From Victivallales bacterium (GTDB taxonomy: Bacteria; Verrucomicrobiota; Lentisphaeria; Oligosphaerales; Lenti-02): 32,936 bases of DNA. The notes beneath the pieces are model-generated. The model had not been told where the DNA came from. It searched no databases and saw only the letters and a list, made by a program, of their open reading frames with translations. Below, piece by piece: positions 23,609 to 31,421 of the stretch (position 1 is the stretch's first letter; every line of letters begins with the position of its first letter). The translations under genes were made by a program, and so were the position numbers. Location: contig QKCY01000447.1 in the NCBI GenBank assembly GCA_003245525.1, positions 1-32,936 of the forward strand, read 5' to 3'.

Positions 23609-24766
23609 CTACCGAATCGGATAGGTGCCGTGGTCGCGGACGGTGTCGAACATGGCGCAGACGTGTTCGGGGGGCACGTTCGGCTGGATCACGTGGACTT
23701 GGTTGAAGACGAAGCCACCGCCCGGCGCGAAGATGCGGATGCGTTCGCGGACGTGCTCGGCGATCTCCTCGGGCGGACGGAAGCCGAGGACTTGCTGCGT
23801 ATCGCAGCCGCCGCCCCAGAAGACGATTCGGCCGCCGTACTTGCGCTTGAGTTCGGCGGGGTCCATGCCCGCGGCGGAGGTCTGGATCGGGTTCAGAATG
23901 TCCACGCCCGACTCGATCAGAGTCTCGATGAGGGGTTCGATAGCCCCGCAACTGTGCAGGTAGAGCTGCCAATTGGTGTGCGTGTGCAGCCAGTCGGTGA
24001 AGCGACGGTAGTGGGGCGCGATGGCCTCGGCGAAGAGGTCGGGACTGAGCATGGGTGCGTTTTGGGTGCCGAGGTCGTCGGCGAAGACGGCGCAGAAGGT
24101 GTAGTCGCCGATGGCTTGGTGGAGGAGCCGGTAACGCTCGATCAGGGCGTCGCACTGCCTGGCCAGACGGTCCTGGATTTTGGCCGGTTCCAGGATGAGG
24201 TCCATGAGGAACTCGGGCTGGTGCGAGGAGAAGCCGCCGCCGAAGCGGGCGGTGAGGGCGAGATCCGTCTCGTGGTAGAGGGTGCGGCCATAGGTCTGCA
24301 AGGCGGCCAGCGTCTCGTCGGTTAGGCCAGGGCCGAGACCGTACCACCCCTTGCCGTCCTCCGCGTCGAAGTAGTGGGATGCAGCAGGCTTGAGATAACG
24401 CTTGCCGTTGGGGTGGGTCAGCACCCAGGTGTCGTCGGCTTGGCGGGCGAGGTCCAGCCCGGCAGGCAGGCGGATGGAGAGGCCGTCCACCAGCGGATAG
24501 GTGTCCCAGTCCTGCACGACACACGTGGCATCGATGGCGGCCACATCCAGGCCGAAACGCTCCCGGATATCGCCCTCGACCACGGCCAGCATCTGCATGA
24601 TGTCGTTGCAGGTCACCGTGCCGGAGGGCAGGCCCAGATGGCGGCGCAGGCTGTCATAGGCCCGCACATGGATGCTGCTAGCCCCGGTGCTACCGCCGAG
24701 ATCGACGGGGACCCGGTCCGGCTCCTGGAAATGACAGGCGGCGAGGACGCGTTCGCGGCTGGTCAT
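23609..24766 (-). CDS. Uroporphyrinogen decarboxylase (URO-D)-family protein
   Basis: This 385-aa protein has the URO-D/methyltransferase fold. Family-like segments are REERVLAACHFQEPDRVPVD-like opening (TSRERVLAACHFQEPDRVP), FADDLGTQNAPMLSP, LYLHSCGAIEPLIETLIESG and FWGGGCDTQQVLGF. Such proteins in sugar- or methoxy-compound operons are usually not heme enzymes; many act as methyltransferases or remain undefined. The ATG at 24766 is used since the ORF-track extension encodes the low-complexity SHRSH repeat of the intergenic DNA. It is the third gene of a minus-strand unit after a 2-hydroxyacid dehydrogenase and a TIM-barrel isomerase. No corrinoid protein is nearby, so a methyltransferase role is not supported by context. 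Confidence 0.85.
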   Translation of the reverse strand: MTSRERVLAACHFQEPDRVPVDLGGSTGASSIHVRAYDSLRRHLGLPSGTVTCNDIMQMLAVVEGDIRERFGLDVAAIDATCVVQDWDTYPLVDGLSIRLPAGLDLARQADDTWVLTHPNGKRYLKPAASHYFDAEDGKGWYGLGPGLTDETLAALQTYGRTLYHETDLALTARFGGGFSSHQPEFLMDLILEPAKIQDRLARQCDALIERYRLLHQAIGDYTFCAVFADDLGTQNAPMLSPDLFAEAIAPHYRRFTDWLHTHTNWQLYLHSCGAIEPLIETLIESGVDILNPIQTSAAGMDPAELKRKYGGRIVFWGGGCDTQQVLGFRPPEEIAEHVRERIRIFAPGGGFVFNQVHVIQPNVPPEHVCAMFDTVRDHGTYPIR

Positions 24767-24785
24767 GGGCGGAGGGCTCCCGGAA

Positions 24786-24830
24786 TGGGATCTATGGGAA
24801 CTGTGGGACCTATGGGACCAATGGGAGGAA
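24786..24830. repeat. Five tandem 9-bp units
   Basis: Five consecutive 9-bp units start with TGGGA (TGGGATCTA, TGGGAACTG, TGGGACCTA, TGGGACCAA, TGGGAGGAA). They lie between the URO-D-like start and the upstream isomerase-like stop. Translated on the minus strand they give the SHRSH-type peptide seen in the overlong ORF. Confidence 0.85.
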
Positions 24831-24873
24831 GAGGCCGGAGATTGGTCCCGGACCATTCTGCATTCTCACTTCT

Positions 24874-25647
24874 TCATTCTGCATTTCCCAGCCATTGGCG
24901 GAGTGTTTCCGCGTCGGCGAGGAGTTGCTCGGGGCGGTCGTCGCGGACGAATTCGAGCAGGGCGTAGCGGTCGCCGGGTGCCTGGTTGGCGAGGGCCAGG
25001 AAGGAGCTCCAGCAGTCGGCTCCGGCGGCGAGGGGTTCCCGGCTGCGCTTGCCGTCCTGGACCACCCAGTGGAAGACATGCAGGTTGGTCAGGATGGGCA
25101 GCAGGGAGGTGAGCCCCGCTTCGCAGTAGCCGGTGGGCTGGGCTACCGGCGGCTGCCAGTAGGCGCGGAGGTTGGGATGATCCACCTCGCGGTAGAGGGC
25201 GAGGGCGGAATCGTTGGTGTCGGTCAGGGTGCCGCCGTGGAATTCGCAGGCCACGACGATACCGGCAGCGGCGGCGGCCGCCGCAATGTGGCGGAGGTCG
25301 GCAACCACTTGGGCGCGCTGTTCGGCGGTGGTATCGGCGGAACCGCGCTTCCCGGCCCAGACCCGGATCAGGGGCGCACCCAACGCCTGGGCGCTGGCCA
25401 GCACGTCGGCAAAGGTGGGGTTGTCGATGGTCTCGCCGACCCGGTAGTAGGAGCCGTAGGCGGCGACGGTCAGGCCCGCCGCCACGGTGGCTTGGCCCAC
25501 TTCGCGGGCGATCTCCAGGTTGCCGTGGGGCACATGGACGTCGCCGCCCCATTCGATGCCGGACAGACCGCCTTTCACGCAGAGATCGATGATCTGGGCG
25601 GGCGAGAGCGAGCGGAAACTGATGGAGACGAGTCCGGGCCGGATCAT
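24874..25647 (-). CDS. Sugar phosphate isomerase/epimerase-like TIM barrel
   Basis: This 257-aa protein belongs to the AP endonuclease family 2 TIM-barrel group, which includes xylose isomerase-like and inosose dehydratase-like enzymes. It shows GLVSISFRSLSPAQIIDLCV at the start, GLSGIEWGGDVHVP, GAPLIRVWAGKRG and VACEFHGGTLTD, with Glu and His residues able to bind a divalent metal. The segment NLHVFHWVVQD near the C-terminus is also typical. GAGGA is 7 nt before the ATG. It begins 10 nt after the dehydrogenase stop, so translation is closely coupled. The substrate is unknown; a polyol or sugar-acid intermediate is likely from the context. Confidence 0.85.
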   Translation of the reverse strand: MIRPGLVSISFRSLSPAQIIDLCVKGGLSGIEWGGDVHVPHGNLEIAREVGQATVAAGLTVAAYGSYYRVGETIDNPTFADVLASAQALGAPLIRVWAGKRGSADTTAEQRAQVVADLRHIAAAAAAAGIVVACEFHGGTLTDTNDSALALYREVDHPNLRAYWQPPVAQPTGYCEAGLTSLLPILTNLHVFHWVVQDGKRSREPLAAGADCWSSFLALANQAPGDRYALLEFVRDDRPEQLLADAETLRQWLGNAE

Positions 25648-25657
25648 GGCAAATCCT

Positions 25658-26656
25658 CTAGGCGAGCTTGGCGGCGAGTTCGCGGGTCACCTGCCACTGG
25701 AGCGGTTCGCCGTTCAGGTAGCGACGGCACTCGTCCACCGCGTACTGGCCCATGCGGCGGCACTCGTTGTTCATCGAGCCCGCGATGTGGGGGGTCAGAA
25801 TCACGTTGGGGAGAGTGTAGAGGGGCGAATCCGGGGCCGGGGGCTCGGGGTAGGTGACGTCGAGCAGGGCGAAGAGATCGGGCCGGGCGGCGAGCACTTC
25901 GATCATGGCCGGTTCGTCCACCACGGCCCCGCGGGCGGTGTTGATGAAGGTCGCGCCTTCCTTCATGGCCCGGAAGTGCTCGCCCTTGATCATCTTCTCG
26001 GTCTCCTTCAGCCAGGGCGTGTGCAGGCTGACCACGTCGGCGCGGGCAAAGGCCTCGTCCAAGGAGACCAGTTCCACGCCGAGGTCGGCGGCGGCCTGGG
26101 GGTCGATGAAGGGATCGTAGGCGATCACGTTCACGTCGAAGCGCTTGAGGTGTTCGCAGACGCCCCGGCCGATCATGCCGAGGGAAATGAGGGCGACCGT
26201 GCTGCCGTAGGCGCCGGGCACGGGGTCCTTGCGCGGGTACTTGCCGTCGCGCTTGATGGTCAGGGCAAACTGCCAGCCGTGCTTGAGGCTGAAGAGAATC
26301 TGGGAGAGGGTGTATTCGATCACCGGGATGGCGTTCGCGCCCCAGGAACTGGTGACCACGATGCCCCGGTTCCAGAGGTCGTCGGTGACCATGCCCTTGA
26401 CCGAACCGGCCCCGTAGAACACCGCCTTCAGATTGGGGGCGGCGGCGAGGAACTCGGCGTCCATTTTGGGCGCGCCCCAGCCGGAGAAGATGACCTTGAC
26501 GTCGGCCAGCAGGGAGGGGTTTTCCTTGACCGAGGCGGCGGTTTGGGGGAGGGCGTAGATCTCGACCATCTCGTCGATGGCGGCGCGCTCCTTAGGACCG
26601 TAGATCAGGGAATAGCTGCCTTCGTTGAGAACGAAAAGGGCTTTGGGCAGGGCCAT
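25658..26656 (-). CDS. D-2-hydroxyacid dehydrogenase-family oxidoreductase
   Basis: This 332-aa NAD(P)-dependent enzyme reduces or oxidises a 2-keto/2-hydroxy acid pair. The Rossmann domain has VALISLGMIGRGVCEHL, with SLG in place of the usual GLG in the dinucleotide motif. Catalytic residues are visible as the Arg in NTARGAVVDE, the Glu in DVTYPEPP and the His in LTPHIAGS. The early part (VIFSGWGAPKMDAEFL) fits the substrate domain. It is the first gene of the unit with the isomerase-like and URO-D-like genes. GGAGA is about 9 nt before the ATG, and a TATATT lies at 26693-26698 (minus strand) as a possible -10 with no good -35. Confidence 0.9.
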   Translation of the reverse strand: MALPKALFVLNEGSYSLIYGPKERAAIDEMVEIYALPQTAASVKENPSLLADVKVIFSGWGAPKMDAEFLAAAPNLKAVFYGAGSVKGMVTDDLWNRGIVVTSSWGANAIPVIEYTLSQILFSLKHGWQFALTIKRDGKYPRKDPVPGAYGSTVALISLGMIGRGVCEHLKRFDVNVIAYDPFIDPQAAADLGVELVSLDEAFARADVVSLHTPWLKETEKMIKGEHFRAMKEGATFINTARGAVVDEPAMIEVLAARPDLFALLDVTYPEPPAPDSPLYTLPNVILTPHIAGSMNNECRRMGQYAVDECRRYLNGEPLQWQVTRELAAKLA

Positions 26657-26725
26657 GATGGGAATCTCCGCGTAAATAGGATTGCTGGCCGCAATATAGA
26701 CTCTCGTGCCCGGATCGCTCGGTGT

Positions 26726-29700
26726 CTATCGTTCGACTCGCCAGGAGCCGGGACGGCCGCCGATTTCGGCGTAGGTCCAGCCCTCGCGGCGGGTGAGCTT
26801 GGCGGCGGTACCGTCGGTCGCGGAGACGATGGCTTTGACCTCGCCGGGCAAGCCCACGGTGATCGTCTCGGTCATGGGGACCGGCGTGAGCAATTCTCCC
26901 GCGTCGGTACGGTGACAGACTATGGCTCCGTTGGTGGCCAGGGTCGGGAAGCGCAGCACGCGGCGGTCACGATTCAGCCCCGCCCGATAGGGAGCTGCGT
27001 CGCAACCGGGAGGGAAGGGACTGGCGCTGGGCGCGAAGCGGAGGGTGTTGTCGGCCAGGATGGTCACCGTGCCGAGGGTAAGGGTGTCGCCGCCGGGAAC
27101 CAGTTCCTCCCGGCCACCTTCGCCGTAGAGGCCCACCTGCATGGTGAAGGAGCGGCTGTTCAGTGTCTCGGGAATCTGCAGGTCAAAGGGACCATCCATG
27201 ATGCTCTGTCCTGGCCGCCAGGTAGTGGTGGCGGATTTGGGGCGGTGATCGCTCTGGAAGGCGATGGTTTCGTCGGTCCGGAAGTGCCAGAACACCTTCA
27301 GGTCCCGGCTCGCGGTGCGTTGCGGTTGCCAGCGCACGGCAACCCGGAAACGATGGGCGCCCAGATCCTCGAATTGCACCGCCTTCGCCAGGATGCCAGC
27401 GGCTTGCGGCGGTGCCCAGGCTTCCGAACGGGCGTCGGCGTAGACCACGTCGTCGTATGCCGCATAGTCGGCGCGCTGGCCATCCACCAATGCCGTCCAG
27501 GCGGTGGCGCGGGGACCGCGGGTGAACGTGCCGTACTGGGGTAGAGTTTGCCCGGCATAGGGGAAGTCAGCCGAACCCGAGTTCACCACCACTTCCTGCT
27601 GGCCGTCGTAGACGACGCGCAGGTGTTCGCTGGCCCCGTGCCGGGCGGCGGTGCCGCCGTCCAGCCAATGGCCGTTCCGTTCGTACTGCAGGTAGCGGAC
27701 TGGCTGGCTGGTGTAGGCGCGGGCAAAGGCCTGCATGAGATAGAACTCGCGGACCACGGCATGGGTGCTGCGCAGGGTCTGCTTGCCGATGAAACCAGTA
27801 CGGCCGAAGGCCACGGTCATGGCCCGGTACTTGTCCCGCTCAAGATCGGTCATGAGGTAGGCGGCCCACCCGGCCCCGTAGCCCCAGTCCAGCCAGCGCT
27901 CGTAGTAGCTCATGCCGTGGTTCGACATCTTGACGTGGGTTCGGAGCAGTTCGGTGGCGGGCAGGAAGGGGTAGCGTTCGATGGCTTTGCCCATGGAGGT
28001 GCCGCCGTCATAGACGCCCGCCATCAGCTTGTCTGCCGCCTCGAAGAAGACCGGGCCGCCGTAGAGTTCGCGGTCGTAGTTGCAGAGGCGGCGGGTCTGC
28101 TCGTGGGTGTAGCGGATCATGCCTGCGTCCGGGACATTCGCGTCGAAATCGATCTTCCAGGTGGGCATGATGTCGTGATAGGCGGCGGTGCAGCCGTAAC
28201 GCCGCTCCGCCTCGGGGCTGAAACGCTGGGCGTAGTCGAGCAGGAGCGAGGGCTTGAGGATGAAGGCGTCCACCGGTCCGGCGGCGTAGCCAGGTACCTT
28301 CTTGCCGTCGGGCAGCAGGGCGCAGTCGGTTTCGCGGAAACTCTCGGCGTTGGGGTAGTAGTCGTAGAAGTTCTCGTGGACGCAGAACCGGTGCCCGAGC
28401 CGTCTGGCGGTGTCGGCCAGTTGCCGCAACCCCGCGTCCCCGCCCTGTCTGGCGTTGGCGGGCATGACGTCGGGATAGGTCCGGTCGTAGCCGTCCCGCT
28501 GCCAGACGTGCTTGATGATGAGGAAATGGTCGAGTCCATAGCCCGCCATCTGCTCCAGCCACGCCACATCGTCCGCAAAACCGCCACTCCAGAGATCGAG
28601 CATGACCCGGCCAGCGAACTCGGGCAGGAAGGGGGAGGGGGCATGGGGCACGTTGGGGATGGTCTCCTCGTAGCGGGTGGAGACGGTCAACGCATAGCGG
28701 TCGAACAGGGGATTGCGCGAGCCGTCGGTGCGCGGGGAGTAGTCGTTGCCGCGCGTCCCGACGGAACTGGCGTTTGAGTGCCAGGGATCGGTCATCAGGG
28801 AAGCATAGGCACGGGAATCGGGGTAGTAGGTGGTGGGTGTGATCTCGTAGACGCAGGGAACCGGTACCCCGCCGCGCCGTTCGATGGTGCTCCCCGCAAA
28901 GAGGTCGGCGGCGGCCTGCAATTCGATCACCAGCGACTTGCGCAGGGGCCGGACGCGCAGGGAAAGGGGAAGGGATTCGCCGCCAGCCTGTACCGCGAGC
29001 TGCCAGTGGACAGCGCCATCCTCCAGCCGTTCCGCCTGCGTGACCTGCACCGTGTCGACGTCGACGGGCTTGCGGTTTGCCAGCGGACGGAAGGCCAGCC
29101 GGAAGGGAAGCGGTTCGATGGTCTGGCCATTGACGGTGATCTGGAACGCCAGTGTCTTGGCGGGCAGCAGCTCATAGACGATGGCGTCGGTTGCATCGGT
29201 GAAGGAGAAACGGGCGGTCTGGCCGAGGAGTTCGGTCTGGCTCCGCACCGGACCGAGCGGGGTGGGGGCGAAATCGCGGGCTTCGGGACCGGAAAGGGGA
29301 CCGAGATCGACCTGCGCCGCCTGTTCGGCATGGGTGAATTCAGCGGCCAGCGCGGCGGCTTGCCGGGCCTTGGCCTGGGCTTCGGCGGCGGCAATCTGTC
29401 TGGGCGTACCCGCGACGAGGTCCGCCCGGTACCACAAGGACCAGTCGTCGCGGGTGTTCTGGTTGGGGCCGGGGTCCACGGTCAGACGGAGCGCAACGGT
29501 CTGTCCGGCGTAGGCCGCGAGATCAACGGTGAACTCGCGGGGTTCCTTCCAGGTGCAGAGGGTCTGGAACCCCTCCTTCCCATCGATCAGCACCCGATAG
29601 GTGACCCCGTCGCTGTCCGGCGCATCCCGGCGGAGGGCGACGGCGAGTTGCAGTTCCAGTGGGTGGACGCCAGGCAAGGCCAGGGGGAACTCGGCAAAGG

Positions 29701-29971
29701 TGGTGCCGGGACCTTTCGCGTAGGGGCAGTGCATGAACACGGCGCGCCGTCCGTTCTCGGGGGCTCCGAAGTACTGGAATGCCGCCCCGCTGGCCCGGTC
29801 GGCCCCCTGCCAATACTCGCCCAGGATGGTCTCTTGTGTGGCACTGAACAGGCGGTAGCCTACCGTGGCTCGCAAGTCGTCGAGCAGGCGGGTGACTCCC
29901 GGCTCCACCGGCTGCGGAGACAAGGCGAAGAGGGAGGTGGCGAACAGGGCGGCGAGGATGGACAGGCGCAT
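26726..29971 (-). CDS. Large secreted protein, probable glycosidase, family not assigned
   Basis: This 1081-aa exported protein has a signal peptide (MRLSILAALFATSLFALSPQ). An N-terminal beta region (about 70-200) reads like a carbohydrate-binding module (FTVDLAAYAGQTVALRLTVD). A further beta region is followed by a likely TIM barrel beginning near DHFLIIKHVWQRDGYD, with many Asp, Glu and aromatic residues (CVHENFYDYYP, GPVFFEAADKLMAG). The C-terminal region is beta-rich. The layout suggests a glycoside hydrolase such as the endo-alpha-N-acetylgalactosaminidase-like group, but I cannot place it. AGGAG is 7 nt before the ATG at 29971. The 354 codons before this in the ORF track cover the divergent EEP and stress-protein genes and are shadow. 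Confidence 0.75.
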   Translation of the reverse strand: MRLSILAALFATSLFALSPQPVEPGVTRLLDDLRATVGYRLFSATQETILGEYWQGADRASGAAFQYFGAPENGRRAVFMHCPYAKGPGTTFAEFPLALPGVHPLELQLAVALRRDAPDSDGVTYRVLIDGKEGFQTLCTWKEPREFTVDLAAYAGQTVALRLTVDPGPNQNTRDDWSLWYRADLVAGTPRQIAAAEAQAKARQAAALAAEFTHAEQAAQVDLGPLSGPEARDFAPTPLGPVRSQTELLGQTARFSFTDATDAIVYELLPAKTLAFQITVNGQTIEPLPFRLAFRPLANRKPVDVDTVQVTQAERLEDGAVHWQLAVQAGGESLPLSLRVRPLRKSLVIELQAAADLFAGSTIERRGGVPVPCVYEITPTTYYPDSRAYASLMTDPWHSNASSVGTRGNDYSPRTDGSRNPLFDRYALTVSTRYEETIPNVPHAPSPFLPEFAGRVMLDLWSGGFADDVAWLEQMAGYGLDHFLIIKHVWQRDGYDRTYPDVMPANARQGGDAGLRQLADTARRLGHRFCVHENFYDYYPNAESFRETDCALLPDGKKVPGYAAGPVDAFILKPSLLLDYAQRFSPEAERRYGCTAAYHDIMPTWKIDFDANVPDAGMIRYTHEQTRRLCNYDRELYGGPVFFEAADKLMAGVYDGGTSMGKAIERYPFLPATELLRTHVKMSNHGMSYYERWLDWGYGAGWAAYLMTDLERDKYRAMTVAFGRTGFIGKQTLRSTHAVVREFYLMQAFARAYTSQPVRYLQYERNGHWLDGGTAARHGASEHLRVVYDGQQEVVVNSGSADFPYAGQTLPQYGTFTRGPRATAWTALVDGQRADYAAYDDVVYADARSEAWAPPQAAGILAKAVQFEDLGAHRFRVAVRWQPQRTASRDLKVFWHFRTDETIAFQSDHRPKSATTTWRPGQSIMDGPFDLQIPETLNSRSFTMQVGLYGEGGREELVPGGDTLTLGTVTILADNTLRFAPSASPFPPGCDAAPYRAGLNRDRRVLRFPTLATNGAIVCHRTDAGELLTPVPMTETITVGLPGEVKAIVSATDGTAAKLTRREGWTYAEIGGRPGSWRVER

Positions 29972-30001
29972 GGTTTCTCCTGGGCTCCGGGGAACCGTCG
30001 A

Positions 30002-30029
30002 AGCATACCGTCGCCTCCCGATCCTGCAA
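30002..30029 (-). promoter_or_regulatory. Putative promoter of the large secreted protein
   Basis: TTGCAG (30024-30029 on the minus strand), a 16-bp spacer and TATGCT (30002-30007) lie about 31 bp upstream of the start. The -35 resembles the TTGCAC of two other promoters in this window. Confidence 0.45.
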
Positions 30030-30115
30030 GAATCTGGTGGCTGAACGGTGAGAGGCAGGCTAGGTTTGTGCCCAACGGTTGCTGGCGGTGGCCGGAACCG
30101 CATGCGGGAGCCATG

Positions 30116-30835
30116 ATGGATACCTACCGTCTGATGACCTACAACATCCGGCATGGGCTGGGGCTGGACGGCCACCTCGACATGCGGCGCGCGGCGGAGG
30201 CGATCCGGCAGGCGGGGGCCGATCTGGTCGCTGTGCAGGAAGTGGACCGGCACACGGACCGAGTGGCCGGGCGCGACGAGCTGGTGGACCTGATCGAGGG
30301 CACGGAGCTCGGGGGGACCTTCAGCAAGAGTATCGACTTCCGCAACGGCAGTTACGGCAACGCCTTGCTCTACCGCCTGCCGGTGGTGGCCGAGCACCGG
30401 TGCTCCCTTCCCGGGCGCGAACCCCGTTCGGCTCTGGCTTGTGATCTCGGGCTGCCGCAAAACGGATGCCTGCGTTTCGTCGTCGTCCATCTCGATCTGG
30501 ACGACGCCTGTCGCCTGGAGTCGGTGGCGGTTCTGCTCGCCTTCCTGGACAGCCTGCCCCCCATGCCCACGGTCCTGGGCGGCGACTTCAATGCTGTGCC
30601 AGACAGCCCCACCTTGCGGGCGTTTCTCGCGCAAGGTTGGCAGATGGCGGCTGGCGACCAGCGGACGCCCACCTATCCTGCCGATCAGCCCGAGATCCGG
30701 ATCGACTATTTGCTGGCCCGGAACCTGGCGCCCGGCATGGCCTTGTCCCGGGCGCGGGTTGGCGGCGAGCGGCAGGCCTCCGACCACCGCCCGTTGACGG
30801 CGCTCCTGACCGTGGCTGCCCCGGCCCTGCAATAG
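30116..30835 (+). CDS. Endonuclease/exonuclease/phosphatase (EEP)-family hydrolase
   Basis: This 239-aa protein has the EEP fold used by DNase I-like nucleases, exonuclease III and phosphodiesterases. Motifs in order are TYNIRHGLG, AVQEVD (metal-binding Glu), GGDFNAVPDS (catalytic Asp/Asn), RIDYLLA and SDHRPL (catalytic His). No signal peptide is seen. Two ATGs lie in tandem; the second at 30116 is preferred because GGGAG then has 5 nt spacing, while the first at 30113 leaves only 2. It is divergent from the large secreted protein and followed 91 nt later by the stress-protein gene. The substrate is unknown; a nucleic acid, phosphoinositide-like or sugar-phosphate substrate is possible. Confidence 0.9.
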   Translation: MDTYRLMTYNIRHGLGLDGHLDMRRAAEAIRQAGADLVAVQEVDRHTDRVAGRDELVDLIEGTELGGTFSKSIDFRNGSYGNALLYRLPVVAEHRCSLPGREPRSALACDLGLPQNGCLRFVVVHLDLDDACRLESVAVLLAFLDSLPPMPTVLGGDFNAVPDSPTLRAFLAQGWQMAAGDQRTPTYPADQPEIRIDYLLARNLAPGMALSRARVGGERQASDHRPLTALLTVAAPALQ

Positions 30836-30854
30836 CGGCATTTCGCCCTGCCTG

Positions 30855-30883
30855 TTGCGGGTTGCCGCAAAGACAGCTATTGT
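30855..30883 (+). promoter_or_regulatory. Possible promoter of the universal stress protein gene
   Basis: TTGCGG, a 17-bp spacer and TATTGT (4 of 6) lie about 44 bp upstream of the start. The -35 part can also pair as TTGCGG-GTTG-CCGCAA, so a hairpin after the EEP gene is an alternative reading. Confidence 0.35.
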
Positions 30884-30926
30884 CTCAACGGATGGCCCGA
30901 TCATCGTACGGCGGAAGACACAATTC

Positions 30927-31421
30927 ATGTTTGGCTTCAAGACCAAATCAGCATCCGATGCCGAGGCTCCACTCTTCACGAACGTGTTGCTGGTAGTGGA
31001 CGGCTCCGAGCCTTCCGTAGCCGCCGCGAACATGGCGGTCCGGATGGCGGCCCAGCAGGGCTGTTCCCTGACTGCCGTCTATGTGGTCGATACGGCCACC
31101 CTGGACTACCTGCTCCAGATGCGGATTCTCGTAAACCAGGAACGCGAGGGTTTCGAACAGGACCTGGCGAAGACCGGGGCGCGCTACCTGGAGTTCGTGA
31201 CTACCATCGCCCGCAAGCACGGGGCCCAGGTGGAGACCGTTCTCCGCCATGGCAGCATCCATCAGGAGATCCTGAAAGAAGCCCACGCCCGGAATGTGGA
31301 CGCCATCGTGCTGGGTGGCTGGAAGCGGACGATTGCCCGCAAGGACTCTGCCAGCGTCGAGCGCCAGCACATCCTCGACCAAGCCGACTGCCCCGTGATC
31401 GTGGTCAAGGCCGCCGACTAG
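30927..31421 (+). CDS. Universal stress protein UspA-family
   Basis: This 164-aa cytosolic protein has a single Usp domain. It begins the fold at NVLLVVDGSEPSVAAANMAV, continues with AVYVVDT, and ends with the nucleotide-contact region AIVLGGWKR, ARKDSASVERQHILDQADCPVIVVK. The usual G-2x-G-9x-G(S/T) ATP motif is altered: GGWKRTIARKDSASVERQHIL, so ATP binding is uncertain. The ATG at 30927 gives a normal length; the ORF-track start at 30855 adds unlikely residues. Its stop codon overlaps that of the convergent glycosidase. Confidence 0.9.
   Translation: MFGFKTKSASDAEAPLFTNVLLVVDGSEPSVAAANMAVRMAAQQGCSLTAVYVVDTATLDYLLQMRILVNQEREGFEQDLAKTGARYLEFVTTIARKHGAQVETVLRHGSIHQEILKEAHARNVDAIVLGGWKRTIARKDSASVERQHILDQADCPVIVVKAAD

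Noticed and set aside
21957-24524. 855-aa minus-strand ORF
   Set aside because: It runs in a different frame through the URO-D-like gene and opposite the DUF4091 and DinB-like genes; composition is that of a GC-rich shadow.
25487-27544. 685-aa plus-strand ORF
   Set aside because: Opposite the dehydrogenase and the large secreted protein; low-complexity Gly/Val/His translation.
28778-30112. 5' extension of the EEP-family gene to position 28778
   Set aside because: This part is the complement of the large secreted protein; the EEP motifs start right after the tandem ATG with a good ribosome site.
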